From NCBI GenBank assembly GCA_914767715.1, contig OU612066.1:33702283-33766282 (forward strand): a stretch of DNA of 64,000 nucleotides, in the 5' to 3' direction. The notes beneath the pieces are model-generated. The model worked only from the letters and a program-made list of their open reading frames with translations, had not been told where the DNA came from and ran no database searches. This document shows positions 1 through 10,761 of this stretch, piece by piece (positions within the stretch are counted from its first letter, which is position 1; every line of letters starts with the position of its first letter). The stretch is from Membranipora membranacea (Eukaryota > Bryozoa > Gymnolaemata > Cheilostomatida > Membraniporidae). The position numbers and the translations under genes are program-made.

Positions 1-1866
1 AAAACCAAGCCGACCAAACCTCCGCAGTCTAGAGGTCCTGTCTCCACATACCCCAGGGACTGTACCGACGCAATGAGCAGGGACAGGAGAGGTAAACAAT
101 GTGATAAAATAAAAACAATGTAAATATTGATAAAAAAAAAGAAGATTTATTGAAACCAGGACAATGTAAATGTATAATCAAATATATACGTAATGTGGAG
201 ATATGAGTTGCTATGAAGTTCCAAGTTGTTTCATTATCAGCCAGCCTGTATTTGTAGATTTATCTGTTCTAGTAGAAATCCCTTATCCCATGATTCTGAT
301 TTCTTTCTGGTACAATTCGGATTACGCCTCGTTTAGTAGAATCAGGTGGTCGCCCTATCGCTTCGTAAAAAAGGTTGTAGAGATTCATTTGATAAAAATA
401 TTGATATATCTACCTCAGGTGGATGGAAGATGATTGATCCTGATGGTGAGAACTATGGGGCTAAACCTTTCTATGTCAGATGTGAGGCTAATGGCAACAC
501 AATTACCACAGAGGTATGATTATAAGTCACTATCTGCTGCCTATTGTTGATATTCAGCCTTCCGATGTAGCCACTGGCTTGATGATGTGAAGTAGCTGTT
601 GCAGTCTCAGGTGTATGGGAATATAAGATAGTGATGCATTATTGAAAAAAGCAAATACATGCACCCATGATGCACTTATCTTGCTATCTGATACCTCATG
701 TCTCAAACATAACCACCGATCCTAGCAATCCTCAATCAGGAAGTTTGGGCTGATCGATGAGCATAATTATCTGGAATTGTGTTCTCATGTAAAGATGTGA
801 AGAAATCTCTAATTTTGTTATTCAACTCAACACAAAATTTTTAAAATGTTCACATAAATTTTTTTGGACTCAGTATATAAAATATGAGCTGATTGGTTTG
901 CCTCACTATCCCCTTACACGTATTCATTCTATATATCCCTTTGACTACACACAGTTTGGCCTGTACTCTGAATGGATGCAGAGGTACGAGGGAGGACAAT
1001 CATGTATGGATGGTAGAGATCTTGGAATTTCTGGTTCAAATATCTACTGTGCAAAAACAGAGACTCTCGTCCCGTACAAACCTACACCCCAACAAATGCG
1101 AGCTGCTCTGCTAGTCTCCGGCAACTGTTCTCAGACGTGAGTTTCATATCAAGATTGTTTTACAGTAAGAGCTGAACAAATAAAAAATGTATCGAACAAC
1201 TATATTCATCAGAAATAAGGCGTTCTAACATTAAGATGCCTGCTTTTTGTCATGGTGCCTCATTAAAGATCATCGCAACGTGCATCGCTGGTGTGAATAT
1301 TTCACTGAAGAGACCTAGATTTATTATATCAGAATTCATTCCTGGAGATTTGAAATTGTTTTGAAAGGAAAATAAGGCTGCTCGTTTATTGTTGCAGTGT
1401 GTCTTGGAACTGTCATGGAAACAGCATTCTCTATCTCAATCCTGGCTCTAGCAGAATGTTTATGTATGGTCAAAAACTGCAGAACAGCAACTTCTTTGCT
1501 CAGGGTAAGTTTAGATAATGGTGAATTAATCTGACAGAGCATAACTTACACATGCACAATTTATTTTACATGTTGGCAAGAAGCCATCAGGTCCTCAACA
1601 TGATTAACTTTTAAACCTAATCTGCCTAATAATTGACAAATATTATTTCGATGACAGGTACCTGCAAGTGTGCCGAGAATGGCAGCTGTCGACGGCCTGA
1701 CCTGAAGTGTCACTGTGGAAGTGACATGAATGACATTTGGTTGCGTGACACCATCTCTATAACAGATAAGAGTCACCTTCCTGTAACAGAACTGGTACTG
1801 GGTGATATGACAGGTGATCGAGACAGAGCGCAGGTGTCAGTCTCCGCTATCAAGTGTTATAGTTGA
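1..1866 (+). CDS. 3' end of a fibrinogen-like / CNTNAP-type extracellular protein (partial)
   Basis: Five coding exons join in phase: 1-91, 419-513, 955-1136, 1398-1504 and 1658-1866, ending at TGA 1864-1866. The gene enters from the left, so its start and any other domains are missing. A Pro/Lys-rich linker leads into a Cys-containing fibrinogen-like module beginning YPRDCTDAMS and continuing DPDGENYGAKPFYVRCEA. Later segments include SGNCSQTVSWNCHG, a Cys-rich CKCAENG...KCHCGS stretch, and DKSHLPVTELVLGD near the end. The order of a Cys-containing start, a CSQ motif, a CxC cluster and a closing LPVTxxxxGD resembles the fibrinogen-like segment of neurexin-IV/CNTNAP proteins and related invertebrate proteins. 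It probably acts outside the cell. No membrane segment or cytoplasmic tail follows, so this form ends within the domain and may be secreted. The start of exon 3 at 955 is chosen by phase and a pyrimidine-rich acceptor; an upstream start near 889 is also open. The family is moderately sure; the gene name is not. Confidence 0.7.
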
Positions 1867-3664
1867 GTAAAACGACTCTCAACCTTGGAGGTACCGGAAT
1901 TATTTAAATATTTTGACGTCTCTATTTTGGCAATATATGAGCTTGCTATATTTATGTGCTTGGTGTGCACACAACCCCTTCGTTAAATTTTGCTTAATGT
2001 GAGCTTCAAATTTGTGACGTGTGCTCTGACTCCGGAGAAAAACTGCTTTCACATGTTTCGAATTTTATTTCGGTGATGTAGTAACAGAGGAAGAGCATAG
2101 AGCAGTGATCACAAGGCTTTCTCTTTTTGTTAATTGGATATTTGGATTTTTATAGCTTGTTGTATTTATGCTTATCTATCATACCTAGGCTATCTTTTTA
2201 TTTAGCTCTTTGTTACTGGCTGTTTATTAGGCTGTAACATTTCTCTGTGCACTGAAACCCGCTGGATTCTGGTCTATAGTTTATCCCGTCGCAAACCAAA
2301 TACTTTGTAGAAAGTGAGTGCCATGGTATTCTCTGTAGACCACTGTCCGAGCATATCAATACTCGGTTTTCAGTGCCACAATATGTAGCCTACTCTTGTA
2401 CCAAAACAGAATCTCTACTCAATCTGATGCATTATGCTGCTCAGTTTGTATTTTTCTATTTGCAGCAAGCAGCTTATAAAACTGATTGTTCTGACCACTG
2501 AATTCAATAGTACAATTCTGTGGTTTTAGCATAGTGATCACCAAAAGCTTTGATGAGATCACCCTGAACTTTTTGTGAGAAATTGTTTAGACAACCTCCA
2601 CCCTATTACTTCTGTACCTTTTTAATCGTTGACATTCTTGTCCAAAAACAGATGGGTAGCAGTGATAGGGTTTGTCATACTCCTTGTGTTTGTATGATTA
2701 TATTGTAGTGTGTTTATATGATTCGCTTTGTCTCCGTTCAATTATCAATAATATATGCTGGTTCTTATGTTTATAACGGCTAATACATTCTTGTTTCTGT
2801 TTGTGTATGTGTGTTTGTTTTTCGGAGGTCTCGATGTGCTGTAAAATAATGGCCTTATATGTGTTATAGTTGTCCTCTCAATAAGGGAAACCCTACTTAA
2901 AAATATTTGGCCAATCAGCATACAATAACATTTCAGTGAGGTCCAAAGTTTATGTTTTCATGGCTTACATTGGCTAGCCAGTGGCATAATTTTAGATGTC
3001 ATTTAAAATGTAAACACAGAGCACCTGTTGATCATTATCAGCAGTGAAAGCAAATCATTCAGGTGTAAGGAGATAAGAAATATTTCATTCTTCTTTGATT
3101 GAATATTTGCTGACATTTATTGTGAATAACTACTCATTGATCATTCAATCAAAGGATACTCAGCCATAACAGATCAAGGTAAGAATGTGATGAAGATGGA
3201 CAGTTTGAGTATGAATGTTTGATGTTTTCTACTTAGTTTTCAAGAACAGAGCTGGTTGGTTGTGCAAAAGTGAGATGCCAGTAGTGTTTGTAAGAGTTGT
3301 CTGAGTCATCTATGCCATCCATGTTGGCATCTTTGTTTCTGTGTCAATACTCAATCGATTTTTGTTTTGTGAATTGTTTATATTTTATGCTTGAACTGTA
3401 GCACACCCTTGTACCATTATCCCTGCTTGTACTCTGTTGCTCATTACTCTGACCAGGGAGAATGGAATTCCATTCTGCATTCTCCCTGCTCTGACATAGT
3501 AACCTGGGCATTTCTACCAAGCGTTCATTCATGACCAAATTTGGGCAGTCGCCAGTTGCCAAAACTTTCTCCCTTTTTATTTTGCAGTCCAGGCATAAAG
3601 TTTCTGAACTTCTTGAGCGGGTACCTACTCTTATGAGCAAGCACCTGTTGTCTACATCACGACA
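1867..3664. other. Intergenic DNA between the fibrinogen-like gene and TWSG1
   Basis: No convincing exon was found. The left part probably holds the 3' UTR of the upstream gene. A 35-bp palindromic element with a duplicated flank lies at 3454-3488, about 175 bases before the TWSG1 start codon, and is described separately. Confidence 0.5.
3454..3488. mobile_element. 35-bp palindromic MITE-like element (CAGGGAGAATG termini)
   Basis: The termini CAGGGAGAATG and CATTCTCCCTG are perfect 11-bp inverted repeats around a 13-base centre. The heptamer CTCTGAC flanks both sides directly (3447-3453 and 3489-3495). That is the expected footprint of a cut-and-paste insertion, and CAGGG-type ends recall hAT elements. 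A related 25-bp copy without a clear duplication is at 5309-5333. Confidence 0.6.
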
Positions 3665-6600
3665 ATGATGACAGGCAGAGTGACAGGCTGCCTCCTACTA
3701 CTGACAGTACTTGTAGTAACTTACACTCACTGCTGTAATGACTTAGTGTGTGGACCAATCGTAACAAAATGTCAGCTGCTAAAGAAATGTAACATTGATA
3801 TTCCTGAGGATAAACCAGTGGATTTATCAAAGTTTGACGAGGATTGTCCCGGGTGTATGGAGTGTGCCTCGTGTCTCAACGATAAGTACCCAGAGTGCTG
3901 CTCTTGTGTAGGTAAGTAGACACTATCTGAACATGTGTAAGTGGACATGTGTAAGCAGGGAGAATAGTGTAAGTGGACATGTTTGTGTAGGTAAGTGGAC
4001 ATATGACAGCTACAGTCGTAAATGTATGATTTGCCTTGGTAGGCTAATCTGTTTTTGAGGGTCACACAGCACAGGCACAGCCCTGCTGTTATGTGTATTC
4101 ATATAAGATTTTCAGATTGATAAGGTAAAATAACTTTCTGATAGGCTAATAGTAGGTAGGCTAATTAGCAGGTCGTTATGGTCATAAATCTTGAGGTAAT
4201 ACCCAAATAAGACTGGTAGAATTAATTTATAGAGCTTTCTTGGGATTAAGCTGTAATTTGATTTTGATATGCCATCTGAATTTTCTGGCGTTTGATTAGA
4301 ATTACTATGTTTTTGTACAGTCAACTGCTTTCATAATACCGAAAAAATTCATTATCAATCATGATTAGGGTCATAATTAAGTAGATCTAGATGTCAATCT
4401 TACTTAATTTACGAGCAGCAACTGGTCAGCGACCACCCAGGTATACTCCACAACCTGAGCATAAATCAGCAGCCTGCTCAATATCTGACTTTATTTGTAT
4501 TTTACCTGATTATATTAGGGATGCGCCTAATATAAGGCAGTATAAACCCCTCTGCGGAATGTTGCTTCCTGTGAAACAATCCATGTGAGGCCATTAGTGC
4601 AGCGAGGGTTTGATGCTTTATGTCAACGTCAGATGTAGTAGGCATCAGATCAGTCAAAAATAGTAAGAGTGGATAACACATTCTATCTTAGGTAGCCTAT
4701 TGGTCGCAACCAGCAGTGTATTGAGGCAAAGAAGAATTTCCACATTGAATGACTCATTCTGTAATAAACCTGGCAATTTGATAATTATCATTCACAATGT
4801 TTTGCTAAACAACACTGAAATCAGATATAAAACCTCCACCAGCTACTTGAGAAAATAGTTGAAGTTCCGTTGAAACTTGCCATTTTGTTATTTCAAGGTG
4901 TCATTTTCTCTCAAGTGACAACAAAACCTACGACTTTGTTATAAGACCACAATCAGTAAATTTGATCAAATCACCACACACATACAGAGCTCATAATCAG
5001 CTTAATTGACACGATCAAGCTACAGCATCACAGTCAAGTATGCACACCTGGCTGATTTTGAGAGTGTAAATATCCTGCACCTTTAGTGCTGCAGCACGTG
5101 TTCGAATGTGAGTCAGTGCAGAAGTGGATTTAACCAGGGTAAACATGGAACCTGAATTTTTATTATTTGCATATTATTATAAATCTGGTTTTGATTGAAT
5201 ATGCTGGTGTCGCTACCTATAATAACGGAATATAGTTTTTTGGAAATTCACCAATAATTTTTTTCTGTTCATATGATTGACTTAGCCAGTTTGCCCAATT
5301 TGTGTAGGCAGGGAGGATGGAAAATTCTCCCTGAACTAACAATTTTAGTTCAGCGGCCCCCCATACTTCAGGAGCAGGGTTCCAATAGTTGTATGACCTG
5401 GTGAATATATTCTGTTAATAAATCTCACTCAGGTTTTGAATAGTTTACACCCACAGCCTCTCATCCCTAAACCTAGCTGTGAGACCAGCTCTTGTACCAC
5501 ATTCTCAATATAGCTGGCTTCTCAATGAGATAATGATAAGTTATTGAAGTACAACATTGCCAAATAACCATTGTCTGTTAGATCTATACCACTTATGTTT
5601 CCTCTCGGTGGGGTCAGAGAGTATATTTCTCTCAATCTCAGTTAGCTTGTTGATGGTTTTGAGTCCAGTTAGCTGAACATTGATGATGATAATTTGTGGT
5701 GGGCTAATTGGACCAGAATCCTGGTTCCTAAAAAGAGATCACTTACCACATACACTGATCTATAAAATTTGTATCGGATCATCACTGTCATTGCGTTATT
5801 GTAAAAAAAAGTTAACCAATGCTTGTAGGCCTCAAATGTCTCTGATGCTTTTGAACTAATTTAGAGCAGCAGTAACTGTCAGCCCAACCATATCTTATCT
5901 GCAATAGAAATGGTTCTTTGAACACTGATCCCGCAGTCTGTACACATTTAGTAACCAGCTAACTGTTTATATGATTACAGGAATGTGTGAGCCGCCGGAG
6001 ACAGTTCTGACATCAGTAAACTCATCATCTGTTGAGGACCTGCGAGAACCGATACCAGGACTGTTCTCAGCTCTCACATCCTCTGACGAGGCCAGTAACG
6101 AGATGTGGACTGTAGTCAGATATCCCGCCCACGAGAGCCTGCTTCATCATAAAAACTTCGGGGTTAAGGTTGATCTTGGTAAGTGATTTCCTCTGTGACT
6201 GAGTTTGGAAAAGTTTGAAGTAGCAGATTCAATCATAGTCATGCTAACCTTTAAACTTATATTTGCGTTCTCATGTCTAATATTGGATAGTCAGTCGGTG
6301 ATCAATGAGGTTGGTCCATGAGTTCAGTGGTTAAATTATGGCTGCAGCCAAAAAGTTTGGAATGCTGATGCCCCAGTGCCTTATATCAGAACCAGCCCAC
6401 ATCATCTTATAAAACACCACCAATACAACTACCAAGAAGAACAAGAGTTCAAAACTCTACCCTCTCACTGTTCAGTTATAGCAATGAGACTAATCTAACT
6501 GGAAAATAATGTATGGCTTGGAATGGGGTGGGGTAAATTGACTAAATTAAGTAGCAATGAATCACAGCCAGCCCTTAAAAGTGTTGGGGATGGCGATCCC

Positions 6601-9360
6601 GAACGCTTTTAAGGGCTGGCTGTGCAATGAATACAAAATATTCTGACAACAGAATGCTATTAGGTCTGATAACTATAGTAAAACATCAAGCTGATGGGAG
6701 GCTGTATTTTATAGACTACTTTTAGTATTTAGTATCTCAGACATTTAGTAATCTATGAAAGGAGACAAAGAAATGAATCACTATATAAATCAATCAGATA
6801 TCTAATCCGGATAGGGTAAGGACATTACTCTTCAAATTAATGTTGTTATGACTCCTCGATAATGACAGTTATGAGAGAAAGTTAAAAAAAAAAAAGGTTA
6901 AAATCGCAAGTGTTGTCTCCGTCCGAGGACTGAGAAATATCAGTGCCTTAAGGGCGCGGCCGCCGTATTCGGCGCCAAGTTGCTCTCAGTTTGCAGGCAG
7001 GTCGGAGCACACCTATGAGCCCAGTAGTCAGTAGACTGCAGCGGAATTCGAACCCAGGACCTCCAACGCTTGCGCGTTAAAGGGCAGGCGCTCTAACCAA
7101 CTGAGCTACCTCCTACTCCTATTGGTAGAATATCCAAGCCTTGTGAAAGAAAATCAAGCTGTTCCTGACCTTGCACTATGCTGACAGCTAACTCAAGTAG
7201 TCAGCATACATCATTGTCCGAATAATAAGCCGAAATATATAACTTTGCCCAAATCTTTCAGTTTGGTGTGAAGACTTGCTATTCCTTGGCTTGGATAAAA
7301 ACATACTCAAACCAGCTCAAACACAGCTGAAATACCTGATAGCATTAGCCAAATCAAGAGATAAATAATCCTCTGTATAACATTAAATAATCTTGATTGC
7401 TTTGTTGAGGAGGGATGTAGTCCAGTAGGCATTGAGTTAGCATGAGTTAGTATAAGCGGTCCAAAAACAACCAGGTAGCTGAAAAAGCTTAACTTCAGCC
7501 CTGTTACTATGTGGTTGTAAATATGGTGATGTTTTTCCCTCACATTGGTTCAAATAGTTTTCCCATCATTGACATATCACTTTGAGTAAACCTGGACTGG
7601 TTGTAGTATGCTTTTTTGCACAATTGTACAAACTCCACTGAACTTCACACCCATCTCTCCTTGCTGTGTTTTTTATCGGATCAATTGTTGTATAGTTGAT
7701 GAAAACAAGCATAAAACCCATATCGCCATGTCTATTTCTGCTCTAGCCCGGAAGTAAGCCTGATTGGAGTAGTCTTGTAGGAGCCACCAGGCTATTTCAT
7801 CTCTCCATTGCACTAGCTCACCTACATTCATATAATAAAATATCACATTCCCTTCAATCTTAGTCTGGCACCCTTGATCGCCTGTGACATTTACTCTCCC
7901 TGTCTGTTAGCATGTAAGATTAAAGTTGGTATTTGACTGATTGCCAAAGTAATTACTTCTGACGTATGTACAAGGCAATACTAGGCAGTTTTATTCCACA
8001 CCTACAGGATCTGTGAATATTCAAGAAGTTTATGAACTCATAACATAAACTGCAGAGTAAGGATAATATCCACTCCTTACTCTGTGATAGACTCTTATTG
8101 TGATGCCGTTGTCGGAATAGTCATGATGCTAAATGTTTGTTTATATAATATTGAAGCAATGGTGGACATTGTCCACTCCTAAGTTGTTCTTGCCAGTAGA
8201 TACCAGAAATTTAAATGAACATGCAATAAAAATGACTAATAGGTTATGTTGAGTAATGTCCCACAATGCAATATAAAAGCATGATACATTGATATGATAT
8301 CAGTGAATGTATAAGATTGACTTGATCTTCCTGGCAGTTCCAGGTATCCAGATACAAAGTGTGGTTATAATGCCCCATTAATGAAGATGCGGAGGTGGCT
8401 CTCTGTTGAGCACTGAATTTTTGCGGCACCTGCAGTACCTGGTGTTGAAGGTCTGCCGGAGCAGTAAGAGCAAACAGGTGCAGGTGCTTTAATGTCGCCT
8501 TATCTGGCTGTCTGATCTTAGAGCGAGTGATGAAGCTTGCAATTTCAATCACAATCATATTTTTCGATCAAACATTTAAATAAAATTCGAGTAAAGAGTG
8601 TCCTCATCTATATTTTTGTAACTTTCTCTTTTACCATCAAAGAAGACCAACCTTCTTATTCTACGAAGTAATGAATGTTATAAGTTCATTTTCACATTTT
8701 GTTTTCTGTTTATTTTAGAGACTAACCAGGTCCAGTACTCCTGGGATAGTGAGGTGCTGAGTACAGTAGATATGAAGAACTGTTCTGTGGCCTATGTTAA
8801 GGACTGCTTACAGCTGCATAAGTGTAAGGAGACATGCAGATCTATGGGAGCAGCTAGATTCAGATGGTTTCATGATCGGGTGAGTTGCTTTTCTTTAGCT
8901 TCACTGGTTTGAATTTGAACATAGCGTAAAATCAGCATGTTATTATGTTTGCCAATGACAGTTGCATTGTTTGACTAGTAAACATATATATACTTTTAAT
9001 AAGTATATGGTTTAATCTCTCACCACTATAAGGATCAGTCAGAACAGTCCAAAAGTGAGTAAGATCATTTTGGATAAACATAACCGATTATCAAAATAGG
9101 AGTTGTACTCTCTCAAACTCCATTGACTGACAACTTCCCATCATGTGTGTACGTTGTTGAAAACCCAAGTGTTGTCAATGGTTCAATTTGTCCTTTCAAC
9201 AATGATTGACAATTTTTGTTTATTATACACATAGGGTTGCTGTGAATGTATAGGAGATACCTGTATAGACTATGGAAAGAACCAGCCGCTGTGCTCTCGC
9301 TGCTCTGCTGATCACGAACCGGAGGTCGAGGAACAGGAAATAGAATTTGACCCCGAATAA
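3665..9360 (+). CDS. TWSG1: Twisted gastrulation BMP-binding protein
   Basis: Four exons join in phase (3665-3911, 5981-6178, 8719-8879, 9235-9360) to give 243 residues. TWSG1 is a secreted protein that binds BMPs and chordin and tunes BMP signalling in the extracellular space. Residues 1 to about 23 form a signal peptide with a Leu/Val-rich core. The N-terminal Cys-rich BMP-binding region includes CPGCMECASCLND and ECCSCVGMC. The centre has the family signature LREPIPGLFSALT. The C-terminal Cys-rich region includes KDCLQLHKCKETC, SMGAARFRWFH and CCECIGDTCIDYG. All of these match the order and spacing of animal TWSG1. Either of two adjacent Met codons (3665 or 3668) could start. The protein is somewhat longer than the vertebrate form because of an acidic tail (about 20 residues, rich in Glu) after the last Cys. 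Introns contain a SINE (6885-7120) and a hairpin MITE (6563-6624). Identification is strong. Confidence 0.94.
5309..5333. repeat. 25-bp palindrome related to the CAGGGAG element
   Basis: CAGGGAGGATG is followed after a short spacer by CTCCCTG, inside TWSG1 intron 1. The ends match the element at 3454-3488, but I see no duplicated flank. Confidence 0.35.
6563..6624. mobile_element. 62-bp hairpin MITE in TWSG1 intron 2
   Basis: The left arm CACAGCCAGCCCTTAAAAG (6563-6581) is matched by its inverted copy at 6606-6624; one mismatch further in, the pairing continues. A perfect 8-bp direct repeat, CAATGAAT, flanks it at 6555-6562 and 6625-6632. An 8-bp duplication with no coding capacity points to a non-autonomous hAT-type element. 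The arms cover most of its length, so transcribed RNA would fold into a long stem. Confidence 0.75.
6885..7120 (-). mobile_element. tRNA-derived SINE in TWSG1 intron 2
   Basis: Reading the minus strand from about 7118, the head has an A-box-like segment (TAGCTCAGTTGG) and a B-box-like segment (GGTTCGAATTCC) at roughly tRNA spacing. A GC-rich body follows and ends in an A/T homopolymer at 6885-6896. The acceptor and T stems do not pair properly, so it is a tRNA-derived retroposon and not a working tRNA gene. No target duplication is obvious. Confidence 0.65.
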
Positions 9361-10761
9361 AGGTCTCAATCAACAGAAAACTGGAGAAGAATTTCTTGTA
9401 AATACTACAAACCTTTATACAATCTATCAAACTTAATCTTACCACAGAATTACGCATTGTCAAAGGCAGTTGAATAGAGCAGCTTTTGCAGTTCGATATC
9501 GCTTAATTTCCCATCACACTCCCATTATTAATTGAAAAGAGAGATAAAAATAACAACCGGAAAGCGGCAGCCCACATTTTCTGTATGCCACACATTTTAA
9601 AGCTTATTAGGCTATAGTTTATAACCATTACGCATCTCTACTTACATGCATTTTTATTCAAAAATTTAAAAAAGGCCCATGTGGGTGAATAATCAAATGA
9701 GGATACAATTGGTACAATTTAGTTTCTAAGCATATAAATATTTTTATGTCATTAAATATAATAAACAGTCATCGAGATAAGTTTGTTTTTAACCTGTCCA
9801 TTTAAACTTAGAATATTTTACTAGAGTTAGAGATTTGGTCGACCATTCCTTCGTTTTCCTGCTGATACTTAGTTTTTCATCATTTTAATCTAACTGTCTC
9901 TAATCTGCAGTTGAAAGCAAGGTATGACACTGTTGCAGATGTTTTGAAATAAAATAAAAACCGCAATCTTACTGTGATGTTTATTTTGTCAGATGTACTC
10001 TAGTTACCACTACATCGATTATTGTACCACCCCTAGTTTGGAGGTTCAGACATCAGGTGGATGACATTCCCATCTGCTAAAGCATTTACGCAGCAATACT
10101 TGTTTTAACACAATATGTAACATGGTTCCTTTAGGGATTGCAACATCAGGATGCAGCCTTTTTTTTTGTTCATTTCCTGTTTGGATCGCAATCATATCTC
10201 ATTTCACATAAAATAATTGCCGCGTCTAATTCTATGATTAGGATGATCATCTCATTAGACTTGTCTCTTTGGTAATGCTGAGAATTCAAGATAGTAGATT
10301 TAATTGCTACAATATGTAAAAGTTTCCTTCAACGACTATTTCCTTGTTGGTTTGAGCCGAATCGTCAAAGTCGTACTGTTCTACAAAATGATCCGGTGCG
10401 AATAACTTAGCAATATAGACTATTGACCTTAGGATATACCATCACACTGAGGGTAGATTGGTTTTATGAGGTTAACGGCCTCCCCGTCCCGACACTATTG
10501 TCAGATCAACCTTCACAGCGCATGAAGCTATTTATTATATTATGACCATTGTTATCAGTAACTTATAAAACTACTCACTATATGGGTACTAGGAACTGAA
10601 TATCACTCAGTGTTAGCCCGGTGTTATCACTTTGCGAGTTACGTTTAGACGGAGTAAGATCAAGACGTGGTCACAAGATAGTTGGCATTGATTGATAGAA
10701 ACCAGCCTAACCTGACATCTCACAATAACAGTTTTTGCAAACTATTCTCGAAAATCGCCAT
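9361..10761. other. TWSG1 3' flank and intergenic DNA
   Basis: The first 600 bases are probably the TWSG1 3' UTR, with overlapping AATAAA signals at 9948-9958. No other gene is visible. The stretch just before 10762 should hold the 5' UTR and promoter of the NAD(P)-binding protein, but I recognise no element in it. Confidence 0.45.
9948..9958 (+). promoter_or_regulatory. Candidate polyadenylation signals for TWSG1
   Basis: Two overlapping AATAAA hexamers lie about 590 bases after the TWSG1 stop codon on the coding strand. No cleavage site can be shown from sequence alone. Confidence 0.4.

Noticed and set aside
7034-7120. tRNA-like sequence on the minus strand
   Set aside because: A- and B-box-like segments are present, but the T and acceptor stems do not pair and a repeat-like body with an A/T tail follows. 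Called as a SINE.
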